Assembly (NCBI GenBank): GCA_001606155.1
Contig: LODT01000035.1
Coordinates: 1,292,658-1,356,657 of the forward strand
Length of the DNA stretch: 64,000 nucleotides
Direction of reading: 5' to 3'
Origin: Tieghemostelium lacteum
Taxonomy: Eukaryota; Evosea; Eumycetozoa; Dictyosteliales; Raperosteliaceae
Of this stretch, positions 12,550 to 20,316 are shown piece after piece. Each line of letters starts with the position of its first letter. Positions within the stretch are counted from its first letter, which is position 1. The notes under the pieces were generated by a model, which was given only the letters and a program-made list of their open reading frames with translations, ran no database searches and was not told the origin of the DNA. Both the position numbers and the translations under genes were made by a program.

Positions 12550-13152
12550 ATGTCAAATCTACAGTTTCCAACACCAGAAGATCTTAGAACTACATATCAT
12601 ATTCTTAATGATTGGGGATATGATTCAAAAACATTAGATTTTAAATATCCAAGACCTGATTGGGTAATCATTTCAGATTTAGTGTTTCAAGCATTGGATT
12701 TCATTAAAGATACAAAGAGCATTAAAATTAGAGGTCGTTCTGGTCAAACAAAAACAATACCATTTCAATTAGCCATCAAAGGTGAATTTTTTAAAGATTT
12801 ACCAGAATCACATTCATCTAAAGAAATCAAAGAAAGTCAACCACCAAAACTTGATGATATCTTATTAAATATTAATTTTGATATTAATAATCGTCAAAAA
12901 TCACCTTTAAATGCCAGTAATAATAATAATAATATAAAAACTCTTGAAGAAATTGAACAACCAAAAAAACAGATTCCTCAACAACAAGACGCCACAATTG
13001 AATCAACAGAATTAGAAATTGAATCTATTAATGAAATTGAAGATATACAAAAACCAATTTTAATTAGTAATAGTAATAATAGTATAAATAGTGATAATAA
13101 ACAAAGAAATGGTTCTTTGAATACTTCAAATCAAACGTTACCTAAAGGTATA

Positions 13153-13209
<57 letters not shown>

Positions 13210-13542
13210 AATTTAAATTTTCAATCGCCTCAATCACAACAGTATAATAGAAATTCACAAACAGTACCAATTCAAACACAGCAATCATTTAATGATTTAT
13301 ATGATTCAAATGATTTTGAAACAGAATTAAACGTTGATAGTCTAGGTAATATTAATAATAGTGCAAGTTTTAAAACTAGTAGTTCCACATTTAGTCAATC
13401 ATCACTCCCACATTTAATATCAAATAACAATAATCATTTAAATTTGAAAATCAAAGAGATTTCACAGTTATTGGAGGCTTATAAAATTTTACAAAGTTCT
13501 GATGTTAAACAATTGATTATTGATAAAGTTAATAATTTATAA
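12550..13542 (+). CDS. Unidentified protein with conserved-looking N-terminus and polyQ tract
   Basis: I do not recognise this 330-residue protein. The first ATG is at 12550 (GTG codons precede it), after a strong oligo-T leader. Residues 1-90 are free of low complexity and look folded, with helical segments around PEDLRTTYHILNDWGYDS and PDWVIISDLVFQALDFIK. The pattern faintly recalls small helical N-terminal domains such as NN-CH folds, but this is only an impression. The middle is acidic and then Asn/Gln-rich, with a pure Gln run from about 13155 to 13209. The last 30 residues form a probable amphipathic or coiled-coil helix (LKIKEISQLLEAYKILQSS). It diverges from the patatin fusion gene across about 270 bases. 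Confidence 0.7.
13155..13209 (+). repeat. (CAA)n trinucleotide run coding polyglutamine
   Basis: About eighteen uninterrupted CAA codons lie inside the unidentified gene at 12550-13542. Such runs are common in dictyostelid coding regions and are expected to vary in length between strains. Confidence 0.9.
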
Positions 13543-13645
13543 AAAAAAACAAGGTTATCTCCTATATATCATTACTATTATGTTTTTATTATTTATATAC
13601 AAATTGTATAATTATTCCTTAATAATCATATGATTAGGTTATATA

Positions 13646-13921
13646 TTAACAAGATACTGAATGATATGGTAATAATGAGAAAATGAATTTTGGAGCTAAT
13701 TTCTTGGTTAAATTACCAATAATTCCAAAACATAATGCTGCTAATATTCCTCCTAAAATACCAGAACTGTGAACACTTTCACTGCCTGTTGTTTGTAGTT
13801 CAAATTGGTATTAGAATCTAAAAATGTAGGCATAATTATTTATTAATTAATAATTACCACTGGCTAGAGTAACTGATATTAAACTTAATAAAATTAAAAA
13901 AATAACTTTGATTAATTCCAT
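13646..13921 (-). CDS. Small secreted or membrane peptide, 67 residues
   Basis: This gene is too short to stand out as one ORF. Exon 1 is 13921-13858 and encodes a classic signal peptide (MELIKVIFLILLSLISVTLA, cut probably after LAS). A 72-base intron follows (GTAATT ... CAACAG, 13857-13786). Exon 2 is 13785-13646, giving GSESVHSSGILGGILAALCF followed by a Lys-containing tail and a Cys at the end. The splice is in phase 1 and removes stops. The second hydrophobic stretch could be a membrane helix or a GPI-like or amphipathic segment. I do not recognise a family. It is convergent with the polyQ gene and lies beside LTR scars, but it appears intact. Confidence 0.65.
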
Positions 13922-14025
13922 TGGTGAAGTGAACAAAAAAAAAAAAAAAATAATTAAAAAATCAAGAAATTTTATCAAATTTATAAAACTTTTTTTAGTA
14001 AAATTAAATGATACTGTACTCTTGT

Positions 14026-14231
14026 GTAACTTGGTAAGGAGCATTCTTACATTCTCCCCCTTGAAGTAAGACCCCCCTGTCATTTTTACTTTTATATACT
14101 TTTAAAGTGTATTCTAAAAATGAACTACGTCTTATCTTACACTTATGAAATTCAGTACGGTCTCCCATGATTTTCAACAACTTTTTACTTTAAACTTTTA
14201 GGACTATGTAAATTGGTAAGGAGCATTCTTA
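14026..14231 (-). mobile_element. Fossil LTR-element ends (two copies of a terminal motif)
   Basis: Two direct copies of a 24-base motif lie at 14026-14049 and 14208-14231, differing at one base. On the minus strand the first copy begins TGTAAGAATGC directly after a purine tract (CTTCAAGGGGGAGAA). That arrangement is expected at the polypurine tract/3' LTR boundary of a Ty1/copia-like retroelement. Only end fragments are visible and no coding part is recognised, so this is a broken relic. It lies 60-270 bases upstream of a tRNA gene, a typical dictyostelid integration zone. Family and age are uncertain. Confidence 0.4.
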
Positions 14232-14291
14232 AATAAAAAATTTTTTTTAATCTTCAAAACTATAGTTTAAAAAAAAAATCTAATTGTTTTC

Positions 14292-14364
14292 AATGTCGTA
14301 GCTCATCTGGAAGAGCACTGGTCTTCGAAACCAGGGGTGATGGGTTCGAGCCCCATCGACGATA
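14292..14364 (+). tRNA. tRNA-Arg (anticodon UCG)
   Basis: The cloverleaf can be drawn: D arm GCTC-ATCTGGAA-GAGC (14301-14316), anticodon arm CTGGT-CTTCGAA-ACCAG (14318-14334), five-base variable loop, and T arm ATGGG-TTCGAGC-CCCAT (14340-14356). With U33 fixed, the anticodon is UCG, reading CGA (Arg). Internal promoters are good: A box TAGCTCATCTGG from position 8, and B box GGTTCGAGCCC. A T run follows at about 14367-14387 as Pol III terminator. There is no intron and no encoded CCA. The acceptor stem has an A-A mismatch at pair 2-71 and a U-G at 3-70, which is unusual; the gene may be slightly decayed or the RNA repaired. Confidence 0.85.
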
Positions 14365-15440
14365 CAATTTTAATTTTTTTTTTTTCCCTGCTAAAATACC
14401 TAGACTACCAATCAAGGATCAACAACTCCAATGACGATGTTAAACTTAAATTTGAATTCAATAGAAACTGGCAAACAGTTTACAATCCTCTACCAATTAC
14501 ATTAATAGTTTAAAAAAAAAATTTTTTTACGATGAATATGTAATATGATAGTCTTTATTTTATGAATACGAATAACAGAGTTGAGCTCGGAATAATAGAT
14601 GTATGATGTGATTATGATGTGATATGAGATGAGATGGTCTGAGATGTGTGAGAGTAATGATAGATACTATCGTTACGGCTACACGATCAACTATTTTAAT
14701 AGATAACACCTCCCAATCTCCCAATAAATAAAAATTTAATCATTATAGTTGTAATGCTAGTGACATTTTTTCACACAAAAATAAAAAAATGTAAACGTAT
14801 TGGATAAATATAAAGACTATTATATAACATATTCATCTTAGTTATAAAAACAATGGTACTTGATCCCTATACTAAATCACTGATGCCTATGAATGCAACA
14901 TTGGGATTCTTGATAGTTGAAGGTCAGCTGGTTACTTTAGTCGTTGTTCTCCAAATTTAATTAATAATGTGCATTCTGCAGGTGTCCCACAAGTTTCCTA
15001 TGTAGTCACACAATAGAATTGGTTTTAAATTTAAAGAATTTATAGATTTTACAAATTGTTGAATGACAAAAGGCCCATTAACAGCTTTATCTACAGCATC
15101 ATTCCATTTGGGTCCATTTCATTACCTATAAATATACCCCTTCCTCTTGTATCTGTTGAACTTTTCACAACATATAAATTCTTGTTATCCATTATGGTTT
15201 TTTTAAGTTTCATCATTTCAGGATTAAACCATACTTATCTAAATTTCCATTTACTTTCTATTATAAACCTGAGGTGTAACACAAATCTACAAGCCCATTA
15301 ATTCCAATCTTAATCATAACATTAAACTGCAAGCCACTAGATCAAAAACAAATAATTGAAACTAACACAATAAAATAATGGATTAAACAAAATAAAATTG
15401 AATAATATTCAGACATTAAAATTTTTTTAAAAAGATAAAA
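14365..15440. other. Gene-poor spacer downstream of the tRNA, holding LTR relics
   Basis: These 1,076 bases lie between the tRNA and the first actin-like gene. They contain the Pol III T-run terminator, a fossil LTR-like segment with an imperfect inverted repeat (14531-14837), and a degraded coding-like stretch on the minus strand (about 15001-15310). The last 120 bases before 15441 are AT-rich and probably hold the actin promoter. No intact gene is visible. Confidence 0.5.
14531..15310 (-). mobile_element. Fossil LTR retroelement fragment, possibly Ty1/copia-like
   Basis: On the minus strand a purine tract (complement of 14709-14724, TTGGGAGATTGGGAGG) is followed directly by TGTTATCTATT. 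The sequence then runs to ATTACA near 14539, about 170 bases in all, which resembles a polypurine tract plus a short LTR. A second copy of the terminal 33-35 bases lies inverted at 14803-14837. Between 15001 and 15310 the minus strand has peptide-like sequence with coding character but several breaks. I cannot assign it to a pol domain with confidence. The element is broken, fragmentary and probably old. Confidence 0.35.
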
Positions 15441-16598
15441 ATGGATGACACACCAGAAACAATAGTAATTGATAATGGTAGTTATTATACAAAGGCAGGA
15501 TTTGCAGGTGATGATGCACCAAGATCAATTTTTCCAACAATTGTTGGTATGAAAAAAAACAATTACAACAATAGTGGTCATCAAAAGATAGTAAACAGTA
15601 TAGGTTTAAAAGATTCCTATATAGGTGATGAAGTTTTATCAAAGAAAAGGTTTTTAGATTTATATTACCCAATAGAGTATGGTGAAATTACAGATTGGGA
15701 TAAAATGGAAAAACTTTGGAAACATATATTTGTAAATGAATTAAGAGTTGAATCTAGTGAACATCCACTGATTATAACTCATTCGTCATTGTCAACTAAA
15801 CAGACTAAGGATAAGATAACAGAGATAATGTTTGAGACTTTTAAAATACCTTCTTTATATGTAGCTGATCAATCACTGATGGCTTTGTATTCTAGTGGTA
15901 GAAATGAAGGTGTTGTATTGGATTCTGGTGATCAATGCACACTTAGTGTACCTATAATTGCAGATCAAGTTCAAACCAATAGTATTAAGAAAATGAATTT
16001 AGGTGGTAGAGATTTAAGTAAATATTTAGTAGAATTACTAAACCAAAAAGGTTACCAGAGTGATGATTTAAATAATTATGAATATACAAGATATAACATA
16101 AAAGAGAAATTATGTTATAGTGCTTTGGATTTTGAACTCGAGGTATCAACAGTTAATAATACAGCAGTTGAGAAATCATATGAATTGCTAGATGGTAATT
16201 TTATTACTGTTGGTAATGAAAGATTTAGATGTACAGAATCACTATTTCAACCATCACATTTACAAAAGGAAATGGATGGTATTCATCAACTATGTTTTAA
16301 TTCCATAATGAATTGTCCAATTGAAACTAGATATAGATTATTTAATAATATTATATTGTGTGGTGGTAATACAATGTTTGATGGTTTAAAATCAAGAATG
16401 GAAAAAGAGTTAACAGCTCTGGCTTCTTCCTATTATAAAATTAGAATCATTTCATCACCAGAGAGAAAATATTCATCTTTTATTGGTTCCTCTATTAGAG
16501 CTTCCATTGCCACTTTTAGAGATGTTGTGATCTCAAAAAGGGAATATGATGAAGTTGGTGCTTATAAATCATTTCAATCAAAAAAATTTTTATTCTAA
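15441..16598 (+). CDS. Divergent actin-like protein 1
   Basis: The product has 385 residues in one exon, actin length plus a small insertion. The actin fold is clear end to end: DNGSYYTKAGFAGDDAPR (phosphate loop 1), KDSYIGDEVLSKK, PIEYGEITDWDKMEKLW, NELRVESSEHPLI, VLDSGDQ (phosphate loop 2), KEKLCYSALDFE, KSYELLDGNFITVGNERFRC, CGGNTMFDGL and PERKYSSFIGSSI. The Gln equivalent to actin Q137 is kept (VADQSLMALYSSGR). Differences include Asn insertions after IVGMKK in the DNase-I loop area, replacement of the GVSHTVPIYEGYALPHA region, and a diverged C-terminus lacking HRKCF. ATP binding is plausible; assembly into ordinary filaments is uncertain. Dictyostelids carry several such outlier actins. 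Confidence 0.88.
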   Translation: MDDTPETIVIDNGSYYTKAGFAGDDAPRSIFPTIVGMKKNNYNNSGHQKIVNSIGLKDSYIGDEVLSKKRFLDLYYPIEYGEITDWDKMEKLWKHIFVNELRVESSEHPLIITHSSLSTKQTKDKITEIMFETFKIPSLYVADQSLMALYSSGRNEGVVLDSGDQCTLSVPIIADQVQTNSIKKMNLGGRDLSKYLVELLNQKGYQSDDLNNYEYTRYNIKEKLCYSALDFELEVSTVNNTAVEKSYELLDGNFITVGNERFRCTESLFQPSHLQKEMDGIHQLCFNSIMNCPIETRYRLFNNIILCGGNTMFDGLKSRMEKELTALASSYYKIRIISSPERKYSSFIGSSIRASIATFRDVVISKREYDEVGAYKSFQSKKFLF

Positions 16599-16740
16599 AA
16601 CTTGTAAATAATATTATTATTAAATTCAAAGAACATAATAATTAATTCTTATTACTTTCTAAAACTAAAATTTTATTTTTTTTTGAGTAAAGAACATAAA
16701 TATCATCTAAAAAACGATAAAATGATATATCAAAAATAAA

Positions 16741-17739
16741 ATGAGTGATCAATTTAAAGCGATAGTAATTGATAATAGTTATAATTTAAAAGCTGGTTTT
16801 TCAAATGAAAATGAACCATCTATACAATTTAATTCAGATATATTAGGTAAACAAGCACCATCAAATAATAATAATGAAATATTGGAGGATTGGGAACATA
16901 GAATTAGTTTATGGAGAATGATATATAATAAATTGGGTGTTAATAGTGAAGAATATCCAGTTATAATATCAGAACAACCTATAAATCCAAAAATGAATAG
17001 ATTAAAAACCATTGAATATCTATTTGAGGAATTTAATGCATCTGCTGCTTACATGTCTCAAAGTTCATTATTGACAATGTATTCAATGGGCATAATTAGT
17101 GGTATGGTATTGGAATGTGGTCATTCATCTAGTTATGCATTACCAGTTTACGAAGCATATGCATTACCAAACGCCATTAAAAAGTTATCTATTGCTGGTA
17201 AACATTTAGATAAATATTTATCTGATTTGTTATCACCACAACATTATGGTTCTATAGATATAGATTCCATTAGACAATTAAAAGAAACTTTATCATTATC
17301 TTCTTCACAAGAACAGAATTTAAACTATAAATTACCAGATGGTAGAGAATTAACATTAAATAGTAATGCTTTGAAATGTCCAGAATCATTATTTAATCCT
17401 GAAATTTTAGGGTGCAGTGAAAAGGGAATTCATCAATTACTATATGGTTCCTATTTATCATGTCCTGATGAGTATCAATCACATATAAATCAAAATTGTA
17501 ATTTTGTATTATCAGGTGGTTCAACAAAATTTAAAGGTTTTTCTGATAGATTATCATTAGAGATTACTAAACTTTTTACCTCACTTTCTGGTAAACCAAA
17601 TATTATAATACCACCAAATCCTTCAACAAGTGCTTGGAAAGGTGGTGCTTCTTTAGTTTCAAACCTTGGTAGTTTTTGGATTAGAAAATCTGAATATTTA
17701 GAATCTGGTCCTTCTATTGTTGAAAGAAAATGTTTTTAA
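16741..17739 (+). CDS. Divergent actin-like protein 2, D-loop region missing
   Basis: The product has 332 residues in one exon, about 45 shorter than actin. After IDNSYNLKAGFSNENEP the chain passes through SDILGKQAPSNNNN straight to EILEDWEHRISLW. The subdomain-2 segment around the DNase-I-binding loop is therefore replaced by a short Asn linker. The phosphate loops are altered: DNGSG became DNSYN, and VLDSGDG became VLECGHS with Glu at the D154 position. The C-terminus ESGPSIVERKCF is nearly identical to conventional actin, so it derives from a true actin, not from an Arp. It sits 142 bases after the first actin-like gene on the same strand and looks like a tandem relative. Filament formation and ATP hydrolysis are doubtful. 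Confidence 0.88.
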   Translation: MSDQFKAIVIDNSYNLKAGFSNENEPSIQFNSDILGKQAPSNNNNEILEDWEHRISLWRMIYNKLGVNSEEYPVIISEQPINPKMNRLKTIEYLFEEFNASAAYMSQSSLLTMYSMGIISGMVLECGHSSSYALPVYEAYALPNAIKKLSIAGKHLDKYLSDLLSPQHYGSIDIDSIRQLKETLSLSSSQEQNLNYKLPDGRELTLNSNALKCPESLFNPEILGCSEKGIHQLLYGSYLSCPDEYQSHINQNCNFVLSGGSTKFKGFSDRLSLEITKLFTSLSGKPNIIIPPNPSTSAWKGGASLVSNLGSFWIRKSEYLESGPSIVERKCF

Positions 17740-17868
17740 ATATATATTTTGTGGTTTGATTAGAATCTCTTATATTATATGATTCATACTTTGAAATAAA
17801 TGTAAAATGTGTTAAAACACACTTGAATTAAAAAAAATTTTAAAGTGGTGTTTGAACATAAACACTTT

Positions 17869-18864
17869 ATGATAAAATTTAATAGAGTATCAAGATTATT
17901 CTATTTTAATAAAATGTCAAATAATATTGATTCACAAAGTGCAATATTACCAGAACATTGTAAATTTGGAATTTATCTAACATCAAAAGTAAATTTAAAA
18001 AATGAGAATGATAAAACAACACTAAAGAATGGATTATCAAAATTTATACAAGAAATGAATAGAATAGAAAAAGAATATCCAGATACAGGTATAGGTAGTG
18101 TTGTATCATTTGGTTATGATTTATTAGGAAAACTAACAAGTAGTTATCCAGGTGGATATGAAATGCCAAAAGGTTTTAAAAATATGATACCTATTGGCTC
18201 AGCACCAAGCACTCAAAGTGATATATTTATTCACATTTTGGGTAATAGATTTGATGTAGCATTTCATGCTGCTGAAAATTTCTATTTTACTTTTAGAGAT
18301 TGTGGAATTTTAGAGATTCAAGATGAACAACATGGTTTTAGACGTTTAGAAGAACGTGATGAAACTGGCTTTATAGATGGAACTGAAAATCCCACTGGTT
18401 TAGATAAAAGAGTTAGATTTGGTCTAATAGCAAAAGGTGACCCACACGAATATGGTAGTTATGTATTTCCTCAAAAGTGGGAGCATAATCTAGTAAAATG
18501 GGAGAAAATCTCATTACATGAACAACAAGATACCATTGGTCGTACAAAAAAAGAATCTATTGAAATTCCAAAAGGTAAAAGACAAGTTTCTAGTCATGTA
18601 TCTAGAACAGATCTAAAAGATAATGGTGTTTCTTTAAAAATTATACGTCAATCTTTACCCTATGGAATGTTATCAAAAAAGGAACATGGTTTATATTTTT
18701 TAGCTTATGCATGTTCTCTTGTAAACATTGAAAAACAATTACTTTCTATGTTTGGTCAATTAGATGGTAAATCTGATTTGTTATTACAATATACTAAACC
18801 TATAACTGGTGGTTATTATTTTGCACCATCATTAAATGAATTAAATAAAATTCTAAATTCATAA
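17869..18864 (+). CDS. dypA: Dye-decolorizing (DyP-type) haem peroxidase
   Basis: DyP peroxidases use haem and hydrogen peroxide to oxidise dyes and phenolics. The GxxDG signature is present as GFIDGTENPTG, the proximal His lies in SSHVSRTD, and the distal Arg segment is IIRQSLPYG; length fits the family. Two starts are possible. The ATG at 17869 gives 331 residues with a basic, hydroxyl-poor leader (IKFNRVSRLFYFNK) that could be a mitochondrial presequence. The ATG at 17914 (MSNNIDSQ) gives 316 residues and a cytosolic enzyme, which matches the usual family start. I list the longer form with equal doubt. D. discoideum has a DyP of this kind. Confidence 0.92.
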   Translation: MIKFNRVSRLFYFNKMSNNIDSQSAILPEHCKFGIYLTSKVNLKNENDKTTLKNGLSKFIQEMNRIEKEYPDTGIGSVVSFGYDLLGKLTSSYPGGYEMPKGFKNMIPIGSAPSTQSDIFIHILGNRFDVAFHAAENFYFTFRDCGILEIQDEQHGFRRLEERDETGFIDGTENPTGLDKRVRFGLIAKGDPHEYGSYVFPQKWEHNLVKWEKISLHEQQDTIGRTKKESIEIPKGKRQVSSHVSRTDLKDNGVSLKIIRQSLPYGMLSKKEHGLYFLAYACSLVNIEKQLLSMFGQLDGKSDLLLQYTKPITGGYYFAPSLNELNKILNS

Positions 18865-19369
18865 TAATTTTATTAAAGTGTAATATATTTCTGATATGTT
18901 AGACATTATTAGATATATTCCTCCGATTAATAACTGCTGAAGATCAGTCAATGTGTGCAACACTTGCTTGGCCTTGTTTCTTTTTTTTGGAAATTATGAT
19001 ATTAGAAGGTTTAATATCTCTATCTAATAATGTCTAACTTTAAATTTTATTTGATCAACTAATTATGTACCATTTTTGATCCATCATTTCAAATGAAAAT
19101 TTGAGAATCTATTAAAATTATATATTCTCCATCAAGATTTGATTTTAATCCACGCAATTTAATTTACCCACATTTAATAATTTTAGAGGTGAAATTATTT
19201 TAGTAAAAAAATAAAAGGAACATGTATTAGAGTTTACATCACATGTGTTACTTAATTGTTTTATTCTTAAAATCTTTTTACAAATGGTTCGGTTATATAT
19301 TGTGGTTTCTTTTTTTTTTGTTTTATATTTTTGTTATTGTGTGCCTGAGGTGATGTGTTTTTTGATGAA
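18865..19369. other. Convergent spacer with a perfect 18-base inverted repeat
   Basis: This is a 505-base region between the DyP gene and the 3' end of the TMEM131 homologue. It contains the inverted repeat described at 18898-19038. The rest is AT-rich 3' flank. No ORF with coding character is seen on either strand. Confidence 0.5.
18898..19038. repeat. Inverted repeat with 18-base perfect arms (hairpin or mini-element)
   Basis: GTTAGACATTATTAGATA at 18898-18915 is the exact reverse complement of 19021-19038. The 105-base interior is less AT-rich than its surroundings and includes a short CTGAAGATCAG palindrome-like core and a T-run (CTTTTTTTTGG). It could fold into a closed RNA, or it could be the termini of a small inverted-repeat element. 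No obvious target-site duplication flanks it, and I see no dictyostelid CCCAYAA-type snRNA promoter element upstream on either strand. Confidence 0.6.
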
Positions 19370-20281
19370 TTATTGTAAGTGTAATGTGGGTGATGAAGGT
19401 GGTGAATTACTTGATGGTGGGCTATTAGAAGCTGAGGAGTTGTTATTATTACTATTTGATGTGTGATTTGTAGCAAATAGAGATAGATTGCTATTAAACA
19501 GATCGTAAGTTGGTGTAGAGTAGTTTCCAAAGTAACCATTGGAATCATTATTGTTTTTAGTAAGACTTGTATCATTCGAGGTTTTTGGATATCCTCCAGT
19601 GAGATGATGCGAAATTGAAGGAATACCAATGATATCTGAAAAGAATTGATTATGGTGATGATGTGTATTCTGGTCAACACCATTACCTACCAAAGATGGG
19701 AATAATGATTGGGAAGGTGTCTGTTGTGAGTTGGTCAATATTTGTAAGTCTCGTTGTGGAGATGTTTGAGAAGACATATAATTTGATTTACCACTACCAA
19801 TGACACCAATAGATGGTTGTTGTTGTTGACTCTTATATGAATCTGTTAGATTTGCAATTACCGTTGGAGAAATAGAACTTGAATTATTACCACCTGACAA
19901 GAGACTTTGACTCCAAAATGGATCAGATTGCATAAAACCTGAATAGGTTCCATTATTAACACCAGTTGGATTCAATAGAGATGAATTGTTGGTTGGAGTT
20001 GGGGAAAAGAATGGGAAATAGTTACCAAATGATGAATTTGTACTACCAATATTATTGTTATTATTAATATTGGAATTATTAGTTGTTTGAACATTTGGTA
20101 ATATTGAAGAGGGTATGCCATTCATTGTTGGTGTTGTAATTATAGGTGTTGAATTAATTGGGGATACTTGTGGTGGAGTATTATTTGGTGTAACCTTTGG
20201 AATATATACCTTTTTAGGTTTTTCAAATGGTTTCTTATTCTTGTATTCCCTTTGCTGTTGTGGTTGTTGTGGTTGTTGTGT

Positions 20282-20316
<35 letters not shown>

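Noticed and set aside
15056-15301. Plus-strand 81-codon frame upstream of the first actin-like gene
   Set aside because: The better coding look is on the opposite strand, in the degraded retroelement-like segment, so the plus frame is a shadow.
18898-19038. Spliceosomal snRNA (U4/U5-like) inside the inverted repeat
   Set aside because: A T-run followed by GG looks Sm-like, but no conserved U4 or U5 loop sequence and no dictyostelid snRNA upstream element is present.
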